A model generated the notes under the pieces. That model did no database searches. It was not told where the DNA came from and saw only the letters and a list, made by a program, of their open reading frames with translations. From assembly GCA_011043895.1 (NCBI GenBank), contig DRBZ01000109.1, positions 1 through 21,697 of the forward strand: a stretch of 21,697 nt of DNA. Reading direction: 5' to 3'. Origin of the DNA: Candidatus Cloacimonadota bacterium. Its GTDB lineage: Bacteria; Cloacimonadota; Cloacimonadia; JGIOTU-2. Made by a program: the position numbers and the translations under genes. This document shows positions 15,204 through 21,697 of the stretch, piece by piece (position 1 is the stretch's first letter; each line of letters starts with the position of its first letter).

Positions 15204-16204
15204 TGCGATTTGGCAATCCTGAGTTTTTATTATTTCTTTTACTTGTACCTGTTGTAATAGTATTAATGTATTTCTCTTCAAAAAGAAGAAAAAAATTACT
15301 TGCTGAATTTAGCTGCCCAGAACTACAAAAGAAACTTATCAGCAATATCTCGATAACTTCACGAAGTTTGAAGAACATTCTATGGATAGTTATTATTATT
15401 TTTGTTATTTTAGCTGCTGCTCGTCCGCAATGGGGAAAGAAATTGCAGATTTTGGAGGAAAAAGGACTTGATATTGTGGTAGCAATCGATGTATCCAGAA
15501 GTATGCTGGCAGAAGACCTTTCTCCTAATAGAATTCAACGTGCAAAAAACTCATTTATGACATTCCTTGATATGCTTACTGGTGATCGAGTTGGACTTAT
15601 CCTGTTCTCAGGAAATGCGTTTGTTCAATGTCCGATCACCTCTGATTACTCAGCGCTTAAGATGTTTGCATCGATCATTGATGTAGGATTAATTCCCGAA
15701 GGTGGTACAAATATTGCAAAAGCAATTGATAAAGCACTCACACTCTATACAGAAGATACAAAGAATAGAGTGATGATACTGATAACTGACGGGGAAAATC
15801 TTCAAGGGAATTTTCAGGATGCGGTTAAGAAAGCAAAAGAAAATAACATCATTATCTATACGCTTGGAATCGGAACACAAAGGGGAGCTCCCATACCGAT
15901 CCTGAATCCACAAACAGGTGAAAAGGAATATCTAAAAGATAAAGATGGGAACATCATTCTCACAAAGCTTGATTTCTCAAATCTTAGCTGGATCGCAAAA
16001 GAAACAGGTGGGTTATTTTTTCAGGTTGCTACAGGTCAGCAAGAAATACAAGAGATACTCAATGATATTAGTCTACTCGAAAAAGAGAAAATAGCAGAAA
16101 GAAGATATTCGCAATATAAGGAAAAATATGCATATTTTGCATTTTTTGCCTTGTTATTATTGGTAATCGAGTTTATATTATGGGAAAGGAGGATCAAAGT
16201 ATGA
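15203..16204 (+). CDS. batB: BatB, vWA-domain membrane protein
   Basis: This 333-residue paralogue of BatA has the same layout: N-terminal segments (LLFLLLVPVVIVLMYF and IVIIIFVILAAARPQWG), a vWA domain, and a C-terminal membrane segment near 305-328. Its metal site is complete, with DVSRS at residues 96-100, Thr in GGTNIAKA and Asp in LITDGEN. GIGTQRGAPIPI and the insert NPQTGEKEYLKDKDGN are typical of BatB. The SD GAGG (15191-15194) lies inside the end of batA. Its own end contains the strong batC SD AAGGAGG (16186-16192), and its TGA overlaps the batC ATG. BatA and BatB presumably form a heteromeric vWA pair assembled by MoxR (inference). Confidence 0.93.
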   Translation: MRFGNPEFLLFLLLVPVVIVLMYFSSKRRKKLLAEFSCPELQKKLISNISITSRSLKNILWIVIIIFVILAAARPQWGKKLQILEEKGLDIVVAIDVSRSMLAEDLSPNRIQRAKNSFMTFLDMLTGDRVGLILFSGNAFVQCPITSDYSALKMFASIIDVGLIPEGGTNIAKAIDKALTLYTEDTKNRVMILITDGENLQGNFQDAVKKAKENNIIIYTLGIGTQRGAPIPILNPQTGEKEYLKDKDGNIILTKLDFSNLSWIAKETGGLFFQVATGQQEIQEILNDISLLEKEKIAERRYSQYKEKYAYFAFFALLLLVIEFILWERRIKV

Positions 16205-16959
16205 AGAAATTTGTTCTTAGTTTATCAGTATTGATGGTTATTTTCATATATAATTGCTTTGGGCTAAGCTATGAAAAAGTATTAAAGAATTCAAATGGCA
16301 TCAAAGCATATACCAAGGGAGATTTTCCCAAAGCACAAGAACTCTTTGAACAAAACAGTATAGAATATCCAGATGAGGGGCAAATACATTTTAATCTTGG
16401 AAATGCGTTATATAAGAATGAAAAGTACGATGAAGCCATAAGGGAATTTAAAACCAGTTTAAAATCAGAAGATATAGATAAGGCAAAAGTCTTCTTTAAT
16501 CTTGGAGACGCATATTTTCAGAAACAGGAATATGATAAAGCTCTGGAATATTACCGCAATTCACTTATTGAGAATCCCGATGATGCGGATGCAAAATATA
16601 ATTTTGAATTGACAAAGCAATTCCTCCAACAGCAGCAATCTGCTCAGAACCAACAACAGGATCAGGAGCAGCAAAACCAGCAGAAGCAACAACAAGAACA
16701 ACAAAAGAAGGATAAACAGGAACAGGATAAAGAAGAAAAAGAGCAGCAAGAACAACAGCAGCAGCAACAAGATCAGCAAAATCAAGAGCAAAAGAAACAG
16801 GAGCAACCTCAGCAAAAACCAAAACCAACTGAAGAAGAAAAGAAACAAGCTCAGAGAATTCTGGATGCCATGCAACGACAGGAAGAAGAGAATCAAAAAG
16901 AACGCATCAAGAAACTACTTCAAACTAAAAGAACGAAAGATGTGGAGAAGAACTGGTAA
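16201..16959 (+). CDS. batC: BatC, TPR protein with a glutamine-rich tail
   Basis: The start is ATG 16201, not the in-frame ATG 16180, because AAGGAGG at 16186-16192 sits eight bases before it and it overlaps the batB stop as ATGA. The 252-residue product has a signal peptide (MKKFVLSLSVLMVIFIYNCFG), then about three tetratricopeptide repeats (residues about 30-140: AYTKGDFPKAQELFEQ, NLGNALYKNEKYDEAI, NLGDAYFQKQEYDKAL). A very low-complexity Gln/Glu/Lys tail (about 142-220) is followed by a charged helix. Asn precedes the Cys of YNC, so it is a poor lipobox and a lipoprotein is unlikely. The Gln tail is typical of BatC homologues. It probably acts in the periplasm as a protein-protein scaffold for the Bat complex. 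Confidence 0.88.
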   Translation: MKKFVLSLSVLMVIFIYNCFGLSYEKVLKNSNGIKAYTKGDFPKAQELFEQNSIEYPDEGQIHFNLGNALYKNEKYDEAIREFKTSLKSEDIDKAKVFFNLGDAYFQKQEYDKALEYYRNSLIENPDDADAKYNFELTKQFLQQQQSAQNQQQDQEQQNQQKQQQEQQKKDKQEQDKEEKEQQEQQQQQQDQQNQEQKKQEQPQQKPKPTEEEKKQAQRILDAMQRQEEENQKERIKKLLQTKRTKDVEKNW

Positions 16960-18758
16960 TGTTCAAAAAATTAGCCTGCATTTCATTCATCTTCATCAGC
17001 ATAAATTTCTACTGCTTAGCACAGAATGTGACTATTAGTTCTTATGTTGACAGAAATACTGTATCCCTGAATGAGATACTGAAACTCACCGTCGAGATTA
17101 AGTCAGATGAACAAATTGAAGCAGAGCCAGAAATACCACAACTTACAGGATTTCAGATAATTGGACAATCATCTTCAAGTTCTACTTCAATTGAAATTAT
17201 CAATAACCAAATGTCCAGATCTGTAACACAGAGTTATACATATTCATTACGTCCTTTAAAAGTTGGACAGTTTACAATCCCACCTATTTATACGAAATTT
17301 GGGAAAAAAACATATCGTTCTAAATCAATAAATGTAGCTGTTGTCGAAGCGCAGGATACTTTTGACAGTCAGAATAAAGATCAGCAAATTCCAAAAAGCA
17401 CAACTACAGACGGTGTCCAGATATTCTTACAGGCACAACCAAACAAAAAAGAAATTTATGTCGGTGAACCACTCACTATCAGATATACCCTTTATAGTAA
17501 TAAAGGGCTTGTAGGTCTCAATGCTGAGAAGATGCCAAAGTTTTCTGGATTTGTACAAGAAGAAACATTTGAAGCAAAGAACATTACTCATACAATTGAA
17601 GTAATTGAGGGTATGCGCTATTATGCGTATCGAATAAGTGACTATACTCTATTCCCAACTTATGCCAGCACGTTTAAACTTGATAGTATGGAACTATTGT
17701 GTGCTTATGAAGTTCCAGCCAAAAGTTTCTTCGACTTTGGTACAACGAAGCGAGTATATATTCAATCCAATCAACCTTCTATAAGGGTGCAACCTTTACC
17801 GCTTGAAGAACAACCACAAGATTTTTCGGGAGCTGTCGGTAAATTTAATATTATAGCCAACTTGAGCTCATCACAGGTAAAAACAGGAGAATCTGTAACA
17901 CTTACTCTTACCATTTCTGGTTCGGGCAACATTCGCATGTTCGATCCACCAAGAATACCTACAATCCCGAATATTGATTCTTTCACACCTGAGGTGAGTG
18001 AAGAATTGTATCCTCCGTACAATATTAATGGTAAAAAGATTATTAAGTATATTCTTATCCCTGAAGAGCCCGGCTCCTATACTTTTCCCAGTATTCCATT
18101 TACTTATTTTGAACCAACAACAAGATCATATAAAACGATCCAGACAGATCCAATGTATTTGCATGTGGAAAAGGGAAAAGATGTAGCAGGTAATCTGGCT
18201 TATATACGACCTCAGGATATTGATATTCAGGGTAGAGATATTCATTTTATCATAAGCAAAGATACTATAGAGGATTTTAGTCTGATTATTCTTCAAATAT
18301 GGTATTGGCTGATTGTAATTATTGGGATACTCAGTATTGTTGCTGCGGTTATTTTTAAAAGAGAGAGAGAAAAACTACTTCAGGATAGAGCATATTACCG
18401 ATCAAAGATATCTAATAAACAATTGCAGAAGGATATTCAAACAGTGCAATCTGCATTAAAACAAAAGAACTCCGAACAGTTCTGCGTATCAGGTGAAAAC
18501 GCACTGAAAAATTATATAGCAAACAGGTGTAATATTTCTGCTGGTGCTTCAAAGATTCAGGATATTATCTCAGAATTACATAAACATAATGTTGAGGAGT
18601 CACTTGTAGCACGTATACAAAAATTCTTACTGCAAACAGATACCGCTCGATTCGGTGGAGTGCAATATTCGGATGAGGAGCTTAGTCATCTATACCATGA
18701 ACTGAATGATATAATTACAATACTGTCGAGAATGAAATTCAGGAGAAAGAAAAAGTGA
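16959..18758 (+). CDS. batD: BatD, exported Ig-like membrane protein
   Basis: The 599-residue protein has a signal peptide (residues 1-22, ending YCLAQ), a long beta-rich periplasmic part built of repeated Ig-like modules, one transmembrane segment around 445-465 (WYWLIVIIGILSIVAAVIF) and a cytoplasmic helical tail of about 130 residues. N-terminal features such as SSYVDRNTVSLNEILKLTVEI, GFQIIGQSSSSS and SYTYSLRPLKVGQFTIPP are the classic BatD pattern, and a second module contains YVGEPLTIRYTLYS. The start overlaps the batC stop by one base, and its TGA overlaps the GTG start of batE. It probably organises the periplasmic side of the complex (inference). Confidence 0.9.
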   Translation: MFKKLACISFIFISINFYCLAQNVTISSYVDRNTVSLNEILKLTVEIKSDEQIEAEPEIPQLTGFQIIGQSSSSSTSIEIINNQMSRSVTQSYTYSLRPLKVGQFTIPPIYTKFGKKTYRSKSINVAVVEAQDTFDSQNKDQQIPKSTTTDGVQIFLQAQPNKKEIYVGEPLTIRYTLYSNKGLVGLNAEKMPKFSGFVQEETFEAKNITHTIEVIEGMRYYAYRISDYTLFPTYASTFKLDSMELLCAYEVPAKSFFDFGTTKRVYIQSNQPSIRVQPLPLEEQPQDFSGAVGKFNIIANLSSSQVKTGESVTLTLTISGSGNIRMFDPPRIPTIPNIDSFTPEVSEELYPPYNINGKKIIKYILIPEEPGSYTFPSIPFTYFEPTTRSYKTIQTDPMYLHVEKGKDVAGNLAYIRPQDIDIQGRDIHFIISKDTIEDFSLIILQIWYWLIVIIGILSIVAAVIFKREREKLLQDRAYYRSKISNKQLQKDIQTVQSALKQKNSEQFCVSGENALKNYIANRCNISAGASKIQDIISELHKHNVEESLVARIQKFLLQTDTARFGGVQYSDEELSHLYHELNDIITILSRMKFRRKKK

Positions 18759-19501
18759 AAAAGTTATATATTTTATTATTGATCGTTCTTCTCTCTTCAT
18801 CACTTCTTGCAGAAGAGTATGACCTGACAGCTGCTAATAGAGCATACCAAAATCAAAATTATGAGAAAGCAGCAGAAGAATATTTAAAGACTGTTGATCA
18901 GGGAGTTATGAACTTTCAACTTTTTTATAATCTTGGCAATACTTATTTCAAACTTAATAATCTGGGATATGCACGATTATACTACGAAAAAGCTGCAAAA
19001 TTTGATCCACTGGATAGAGATTTACGTGAAAATCTTGCGATGGTCAAAGCAAATCTTAAGGACAAAGAGGTTGACCAGAAGTCATTTTTTGAAACCGTCT
19101 TACAAAAAATCATTTTCTCATTTTCGATCAATGTACTGGCTATCCTCATTTTGGTTATTTTTATTCTCCTTATGGCTTCGATCGTTTTGCTGATAATCAG
19201 TAAAGAAGGTGGATTAAGAAATCTTAGTAAAATATTAATAGTAATCTTATCATGTATTTTTTTTATATTAGTCGTCATGGAAATCTGGCGAATCCGTACA
19301 TTCTATGCAAAGGATACTGCTATTATATTGGATGAGACTGTTATAGCTTATAGTGGACCCAGCCAGGATTTTCAACAAGTCTTTACTATTCATGAGGGTC
19401 TGAAGGTTACCATTGAACGTTTTGATAATGACTGGGTTTTGATTAAACTTCCTTCCGGTAATGGGGGATGGGTCACACAATCTTCCATTGGTGTGATCTA
19501 A
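18755..19501 (+). CDS. batE: BatE, TPR and SH3-like membrane protein
   Basis: The start is GTG 18755, overlapping the batD stop as GTGA, with AGGAG at 18742-18746 eight bases upstream. The 248-residue protein has a signal peptide (1-19, ending SLLAEE), TPR units over about residues 24-105 (ANRAYQNQNYEKAAEEYLK and YNLGNTYFKLNNLGYARLYY), two transmembrane segments at about 122-147 and 157-176, and a C-terminal SH3b-like domain (about 190-248: IAYSGPSQDFQQVFTIHEG, then DWVLIKLPSGNGGWV). This domain order is that of BatE. An SH3b domain of this type often contacts peptidoglycan or proteins at the cell wall. It is the last canonical Bat gene. Confidence 0.9.
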   Translation: MKKLYILLLIVLLSSSLLAEEYDLTAANRAYQNQNYEKAAEEYLKTVDQGVMNFQLFYNLGNTYFKLNNLGYARLYYEKAAKFDPLDRDLRENLAMVKANLKDKEVDQKSFFETVLQKIIFSFSINVLAILILVIFILLMASIVLLIISKEGGLRNLSKILIVILSCIFFILVVMEIWRIRTFYAKDTAIILDETVIAYSGPSQDFQQVFTIHEGLKVTIERFDNDWVLIKLPSGNGGWVTQSSIGVI

Positions 19502-19502
19502 A

Positions 19503-19811
19503 ATGAAATCAACCATCATTCCTCAAAGGTCTCAAACACTTGGAGTTATAGGATTTCTTTTATTTTTATTATCGGCTATTTCATGGCTTTTGTATATTCT
19601 GTATATTTCACAGATTTCAAGCCTATTCAAACACCTTTTTGAATTTTTCCCTTGGTTAATAATGATATTTTTTACGATAAATCCAATTGCATCTATCGTG
19701 TTGGGAGTTATTTCCAGAAATTCTGAAAGTAGAAATATCTATGCTGAAGTTTCTAGAATCGGTGGATATATTTTGATGGGTTTTCTACTCATTGCAATTA
19801 TTTTACGATAG
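19503..19811 (+). CDS. Small three-span membrane protein
   Basis: The 102-residue hydrophobic protein starts one base after the batE stop without a clear SD, so it is probably translated by coupling. Three hydrophobic segments lie at about residues 14-36, 48-72 and 84-101. The pattern ending INPIASIVLGVISRNSE and GGYILMGFLLIAII resembles small DUF4190-type membrane proteins, but I am not sure of the family. As the last gene of the Bat operon it may be an accessory subunit or a passenger. No terminator is visible after it. Confidence 0.7.
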   Translation: MKSTIIPQRSQTLGVIGFLLFLLSAISWLLYILYISQISSLFKHLFEFFPWLIMIFFTINPIASIVLGVISRNSESRNIYAEVSRIGGYILMGFLLIAIILR

Positions 19812-19866
19812 TACTTAAATTGATATTACTAAAACCTGTTGAAATTCAATAATATACACAAATATT

Positions 19867-19913
19867 TTGACAAGCTTTGAGCCATTCTTCTTTTTTATTC
19901 AAAAAAATTTGAA
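19867..19913 (+). promoter_or_regulatory. Putative pgsBC promoter with downstream inverted repeat
   Basis: There is a perfect TTGACA at 19867-19872, but no good -10 at normal spacing. A perfect inverted repeat TTCAAA-AAAA-TTTGAA occupies 19898-19913, between the promoter and the start codon at 19926, where an operator or short mRNA hairpin could act. No SD precedes the ATG. Confidence 0.35.
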
Positions 19914-19925
19914 CATAATAAAAAC

Positions 19926-21092
19926 ATGTATATTTTGATAATCGGTTTTTTCATCTTGCTTGCATTTTCTGCATTGGAATATTACAAACATCAGAAGTAT
20001 AGAAAACAAATTCCTATGGTAATTCATGTGAATGGCACTCGTGGAAAATCAAGCGTAACACGTCTTATTGCTGCAGGATTGAGAGAAGGAGGAAAAAAGG
20101 TTATTGCAAAGACGACAGGTTCAGCACCGCGTCTTATATTCGAAGACGGTAATGAAATCCCCATAAAACGTCCTCAGGGTCCAAATATTCGCGAACAGCT
20201 AAGTATATGTAAATTTGCTGCAAAACGTGGCGTGGATGTACTTGTTCTCGAATGCATGGCTGTTATGCCGGAATATCAGTGGATCACTGAGCATAAAATG
20301 GTGAAATCCTCAATCGGAGTCATCACAAACATCCGTCTTGACCATGTTGATGTCATGGGACCGGGCATCAAAAATTGTACCTACTCGATTTGTAATACAA
20401 TACCATCTCGTACAAAAATTTTCACCAGTGAGAAAAAATTATTCCCATATATGAAGAAAATCTCAACTAAAAATTACTCGGAAATACACATGAGTGATGA
20501 ATCAATCGTGAAGGATAATGATCTTGAGGGATTTTCATATCTCGAGCATAAAGATAACATTGCACTTTCTTTGAATGTATGTAATGCGTGTGGTGTTAAT
20601 AAGGACATTGCATTACGAGGTATGAAGGCAGTAACACCCGATATAGGTGCTACTAAGACATATCAAATTAAAGTTAAGAATAAGGATATTTATTTTGCAC
20701 ATTCCTTTGCAGCGAATGATCCAGAATCAACGGAATTTGTTATCAAATCGCTGAAAACCTTTCACCCGAATATCGGTTACACTGCCTTTCTTCTTAATAC
20801 CCGTGCAGATAGGATGTTCCGATCAAAACAACTTATCGAAATGCTGAAAGATATTTCATACGATGCTTTATTCCTCATAGGTCATGAAACGCAAACCGTT
20901 TATAATTATGCTCAAAAACAAAAGCTGAATATGAAGAATATTCATAATCTTGGCTGGACCACCGGCGAAAAAATCATTGATTCACTGGAAATAATAGATG
21001 AGGATATTTTACTTATTGGTATAGGTAATATCGGAGGTAACGGTCGTTATATAGTAGAGTATTTTAAAGAAAAGTCAGGAACTGGAGAATAA
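19926..21092 (+). CDS. pgsB: PgsB/CapB, poly-gamma-glutamate synthase ligase subunit
   Basis: This is an ATP-dependent amide ligase related to Mur ligases; with PgsC it forms the core of the poly-gamma-glutamate synthase. The 388-residue length matches Bacillus PgsB (about 393). It has an N-terminal membrane anchor (1-16), the P-loop GTRGKSS (residues 37-43) and TNIRLDHVDVMG (134-145), the Mur-type metal/nucleotide motif, plus DRMFRSKQL and GNIGGNGRYIVEYF near the end. No SD is seen before the ATG, and initiation may be weak or the mRNA nearly leaderless. pgsC starts one base after its stop. The product could be a surface polymer or a released osmolyte; no pgsA or depolymerase gene is within view. 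Confidence 0.93.
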   Translation: MYILIIGFFILLAFSALEYYKHQKYRKQIPMVIHVNGTRGKSSVTRLIAAGLREGGKKVIAKTTGSAPRLIFEDGNEIPIKRPQGPNIREQLSICKFAAKRGVDVLVLECMAVMPEYQWITEHKMVKSSIGVITNIRLDHVDVMGPGIKNCTYSICNTIPSRTKIFTSEKKLFPYMKKISTKNYSEIHMSDESIVKDNDLEGFSYLEHKDNIALSLNVCNACGVNKDIALRGMKAVTPDIGATKTYQIKVKNKDIYFAHSFAANDPESTEFVIKSLKTFHPNIGYTAFLLNTRADRMFRSKQLIEMLKDISYDALFLIGHETQTVYNYAQKQKLNMKNIHNLGWTTGEKIIDSLEIIDEDILLIGIGNIGGNGRYIVEYFKEKSGTGE

Positions 21093-21093
21093 C

Positions 21094-21543
21094 ATGTTTG
21101 AAGTCTCGATAGGTTTGGGAGTTTTAATAAGTCTTTTCTTTCTTGAGACTTTTGGAGTGGCAGCAGGCGGTATTGTGGTTTGTGGGTATATTGCGCTGTA
21201 CCTTCATGAACCACTTACAATTATTGTCACACTTGTAATTAGTTTTCTCGTCTTCGGTATCGTAAAAATACTTGGCATGTTCATGTTCATTTATGGTAGA
21301 CGTAGAATGGTGATCTCTGTTTTACTCGGATTCATCTTTGGATGGATGGTTCGTTCGTTTGGTCTCGTTGGCTACATTCCCGGAGATCAGGTCGTGCACG
21401 TGATAGGATATATTATTCCCGGTCTTATAGCAAATTCTATGGAACGGCAGGGAATAGTGCAAACCCTTTCTGTTATGGGTATTGCTGCTGTCGTTGTTCG
21501 GCTGATACTTATTCTTGTTTTCGGAGGACAACTTATTGGATGA
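21094..21543 (+). CDS. pgsC: PgsC/CapC, poly-gamma-glutamate synthase membrane subunit
   Basis: The 149-residue integral membrane protein is identical in length to Bacillus PgsC and has about four to five hydrophobic segments. Characteristic blocks are GLGVLISLFFLETFGVAAGGIVVCGYIAL at the N-terminus (here split: GLGVLISLFFLETFG, then VAAGGIVVCGYIAL), FMFIYGRRRMVISVLLGF and IPGLIANSMERQGIVQTL. It partners PgsB in polymer synthesis and probably its passage through the membrane. GGAG lies about six bases before ATG, within the end of pgsB. The stop is TGA at 21541-21543. Confidence 0.93.
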   Translation: MFEVSIGLGVLISLFFLETFGVAAGGIVVCGYIALYLHEPLTIIVTLVISFLVFGIVKILGMFMFIYGRRRMVISVLLGFIFGWMVRSFGLVGYIPGDQVVHVIGYIIPGLIANSMERQGIVQTLSVMGIAAVVVRLILILVFGGQLIG

Positions 21544-21577
21544 AGGAGAATATCCAATTTCCAACACGGAAGTATCA

Positions 21578-21697
21578 ATGATGAAGGAAAAAGAAAGTAA
21601 GAAGTTTGATTTGCTTGATAGATTGATTCAGTATTCGGTAAGAATTATCAGAGTATCAGAGCAATTGCCAAATACTACACCCGGAAAACATATTTCA
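21578..21697 (+). CDS. Four-helix-bundle protein (S23/IVS type), 5' fragment
   Basis: Only the first 40 residues are in the window, and the gene runs off the right edge. Translation from ATG 21578 (or the adjacent ATG 21581) gives DLLDRLIQYSVRIIRVSEQLP followed by NTTPGKHIS. I recognise this as the start of the four-helix-bundle family first found in the intervening sequences of 23S rRNA genes and now known as stand-alone genes in many FCB and related genomes. A weak SD, CGGAAG, lies about six to nine bases upstream. It starts 34 bases after pgsC and may be co-transcribed with it. The family function is unknown. Confidence 0.75.
   Translation, partial: MMKEKESKKFDLLDRLIQYSVRIIRVSEQLPNTTPGKHIS

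Noticed and set aside
16180..16200. Earlier start of batC at 16180
   Set aside because: It would place the strong AAGGAGG SD inside the gene and precede the signal peptide with charged residues. ATG 16201 fits SD spacing and the ATGA overlap.
16561..16896. Leucine-rich minus-strand open frame opposite batC
   Set aside because: It is the complement of CAG/CAA glutamine codons and has no start signals.
17605..17618. GAGGGTATGC match inside batD as a further repeat copy
   Set aside because: It is in coding sequence and the similarity does not extend into the AAAATTTT part, so it is a chance match.
19812..19866. Terminator after the small membrane protein
   Set aside because: Only a short TTGAAATTCAA palindrome is present, with no GC-rich stem and no T run.

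Overview
The window is AT-rich bacterial chromosome with tightly packed genes, good Shine-Dalgarno sites (AGGAGG/GGAGG) and TTGACA-type -35 boxes. Three things suggest a free-living or syntrophic Gram-negative from the FCB side of the tree, most likely Candidatus Cloacimonadota or a near relative: a large secreted protein with a Por/T9SS-like C-terminal sorting domain, a complete MoxR-DUF58-Bat (aerotolerance) operon, and PgsB/PgsC capsule genes. The classic Bacteroidetes genera fit less well because their promoters and weak SD usage differ. The assignment is inference. Several genes stop at TGA (ndk, the DUF58 gene, batB, batD, pgsC), so the standard code applies.

Layout. 1-228: non-coding leader with a repeat copy and a promoter. 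229-2229: one multidomain secreted protein whose frame is interrupted by a single in-frame TGA at 1240-1242, followed by a bidirectional terminator. 2291-2833 (minus): tRNA-Glu(CUC) and ndk. 2976-3575: beta-carbonic anhydrase. 3694-7005: acetyl-CoA synthetase and an OFA-family MFS transporter, each with its own terminator. 7066-7770: a roughly 700-base gene-free stretch full of degenerate intergenic repeats. 7825-10570: phosphate butyryl/acetyltransferase, rpiB and glyA. 10579-11403: an unrecognised 274-residue protein. 11420-19811: moxR, DUF58, a DUF4381-like membrane protein, batA, batB, batC, batD, batE and a small membrane protein, almost all overlapping or touching. 19926-21543: pgsB-pgsC. 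21578-end: the start of a four-helix-bundle (S23-type) protein.

Functionally, the left half is central carbon metabolism: acetate activation and monocarboxylate transport, acyl-phosphate/CoA exchange, pentose phosphate isomerisation and one-carbon metabolism, plus CO2/bicarbonate and NTP housekeeping. The right half is envelope biology: a MoxR chaperone with vWA and TPR membrane proteins, and poly-gamma-glutamate-type polymer synthesis.

The observations most worth a second look are: the in-frame TGA, which follows a Cys to give a C-x-x-TGA arrangement and has a SECIS-like hairpin just downstream; a dispersed repeat family (core AAAATTTTGGGGGTATGC), two copies of which sit at identical distance upstream of TTGACA promoters; a 14-residue insertion in the most conserved loop of serine hydroxymethyltransferase; and the unknown protein between glyA and moxR, which may be a catalytically dead PD-(D/E)XK-like fold.
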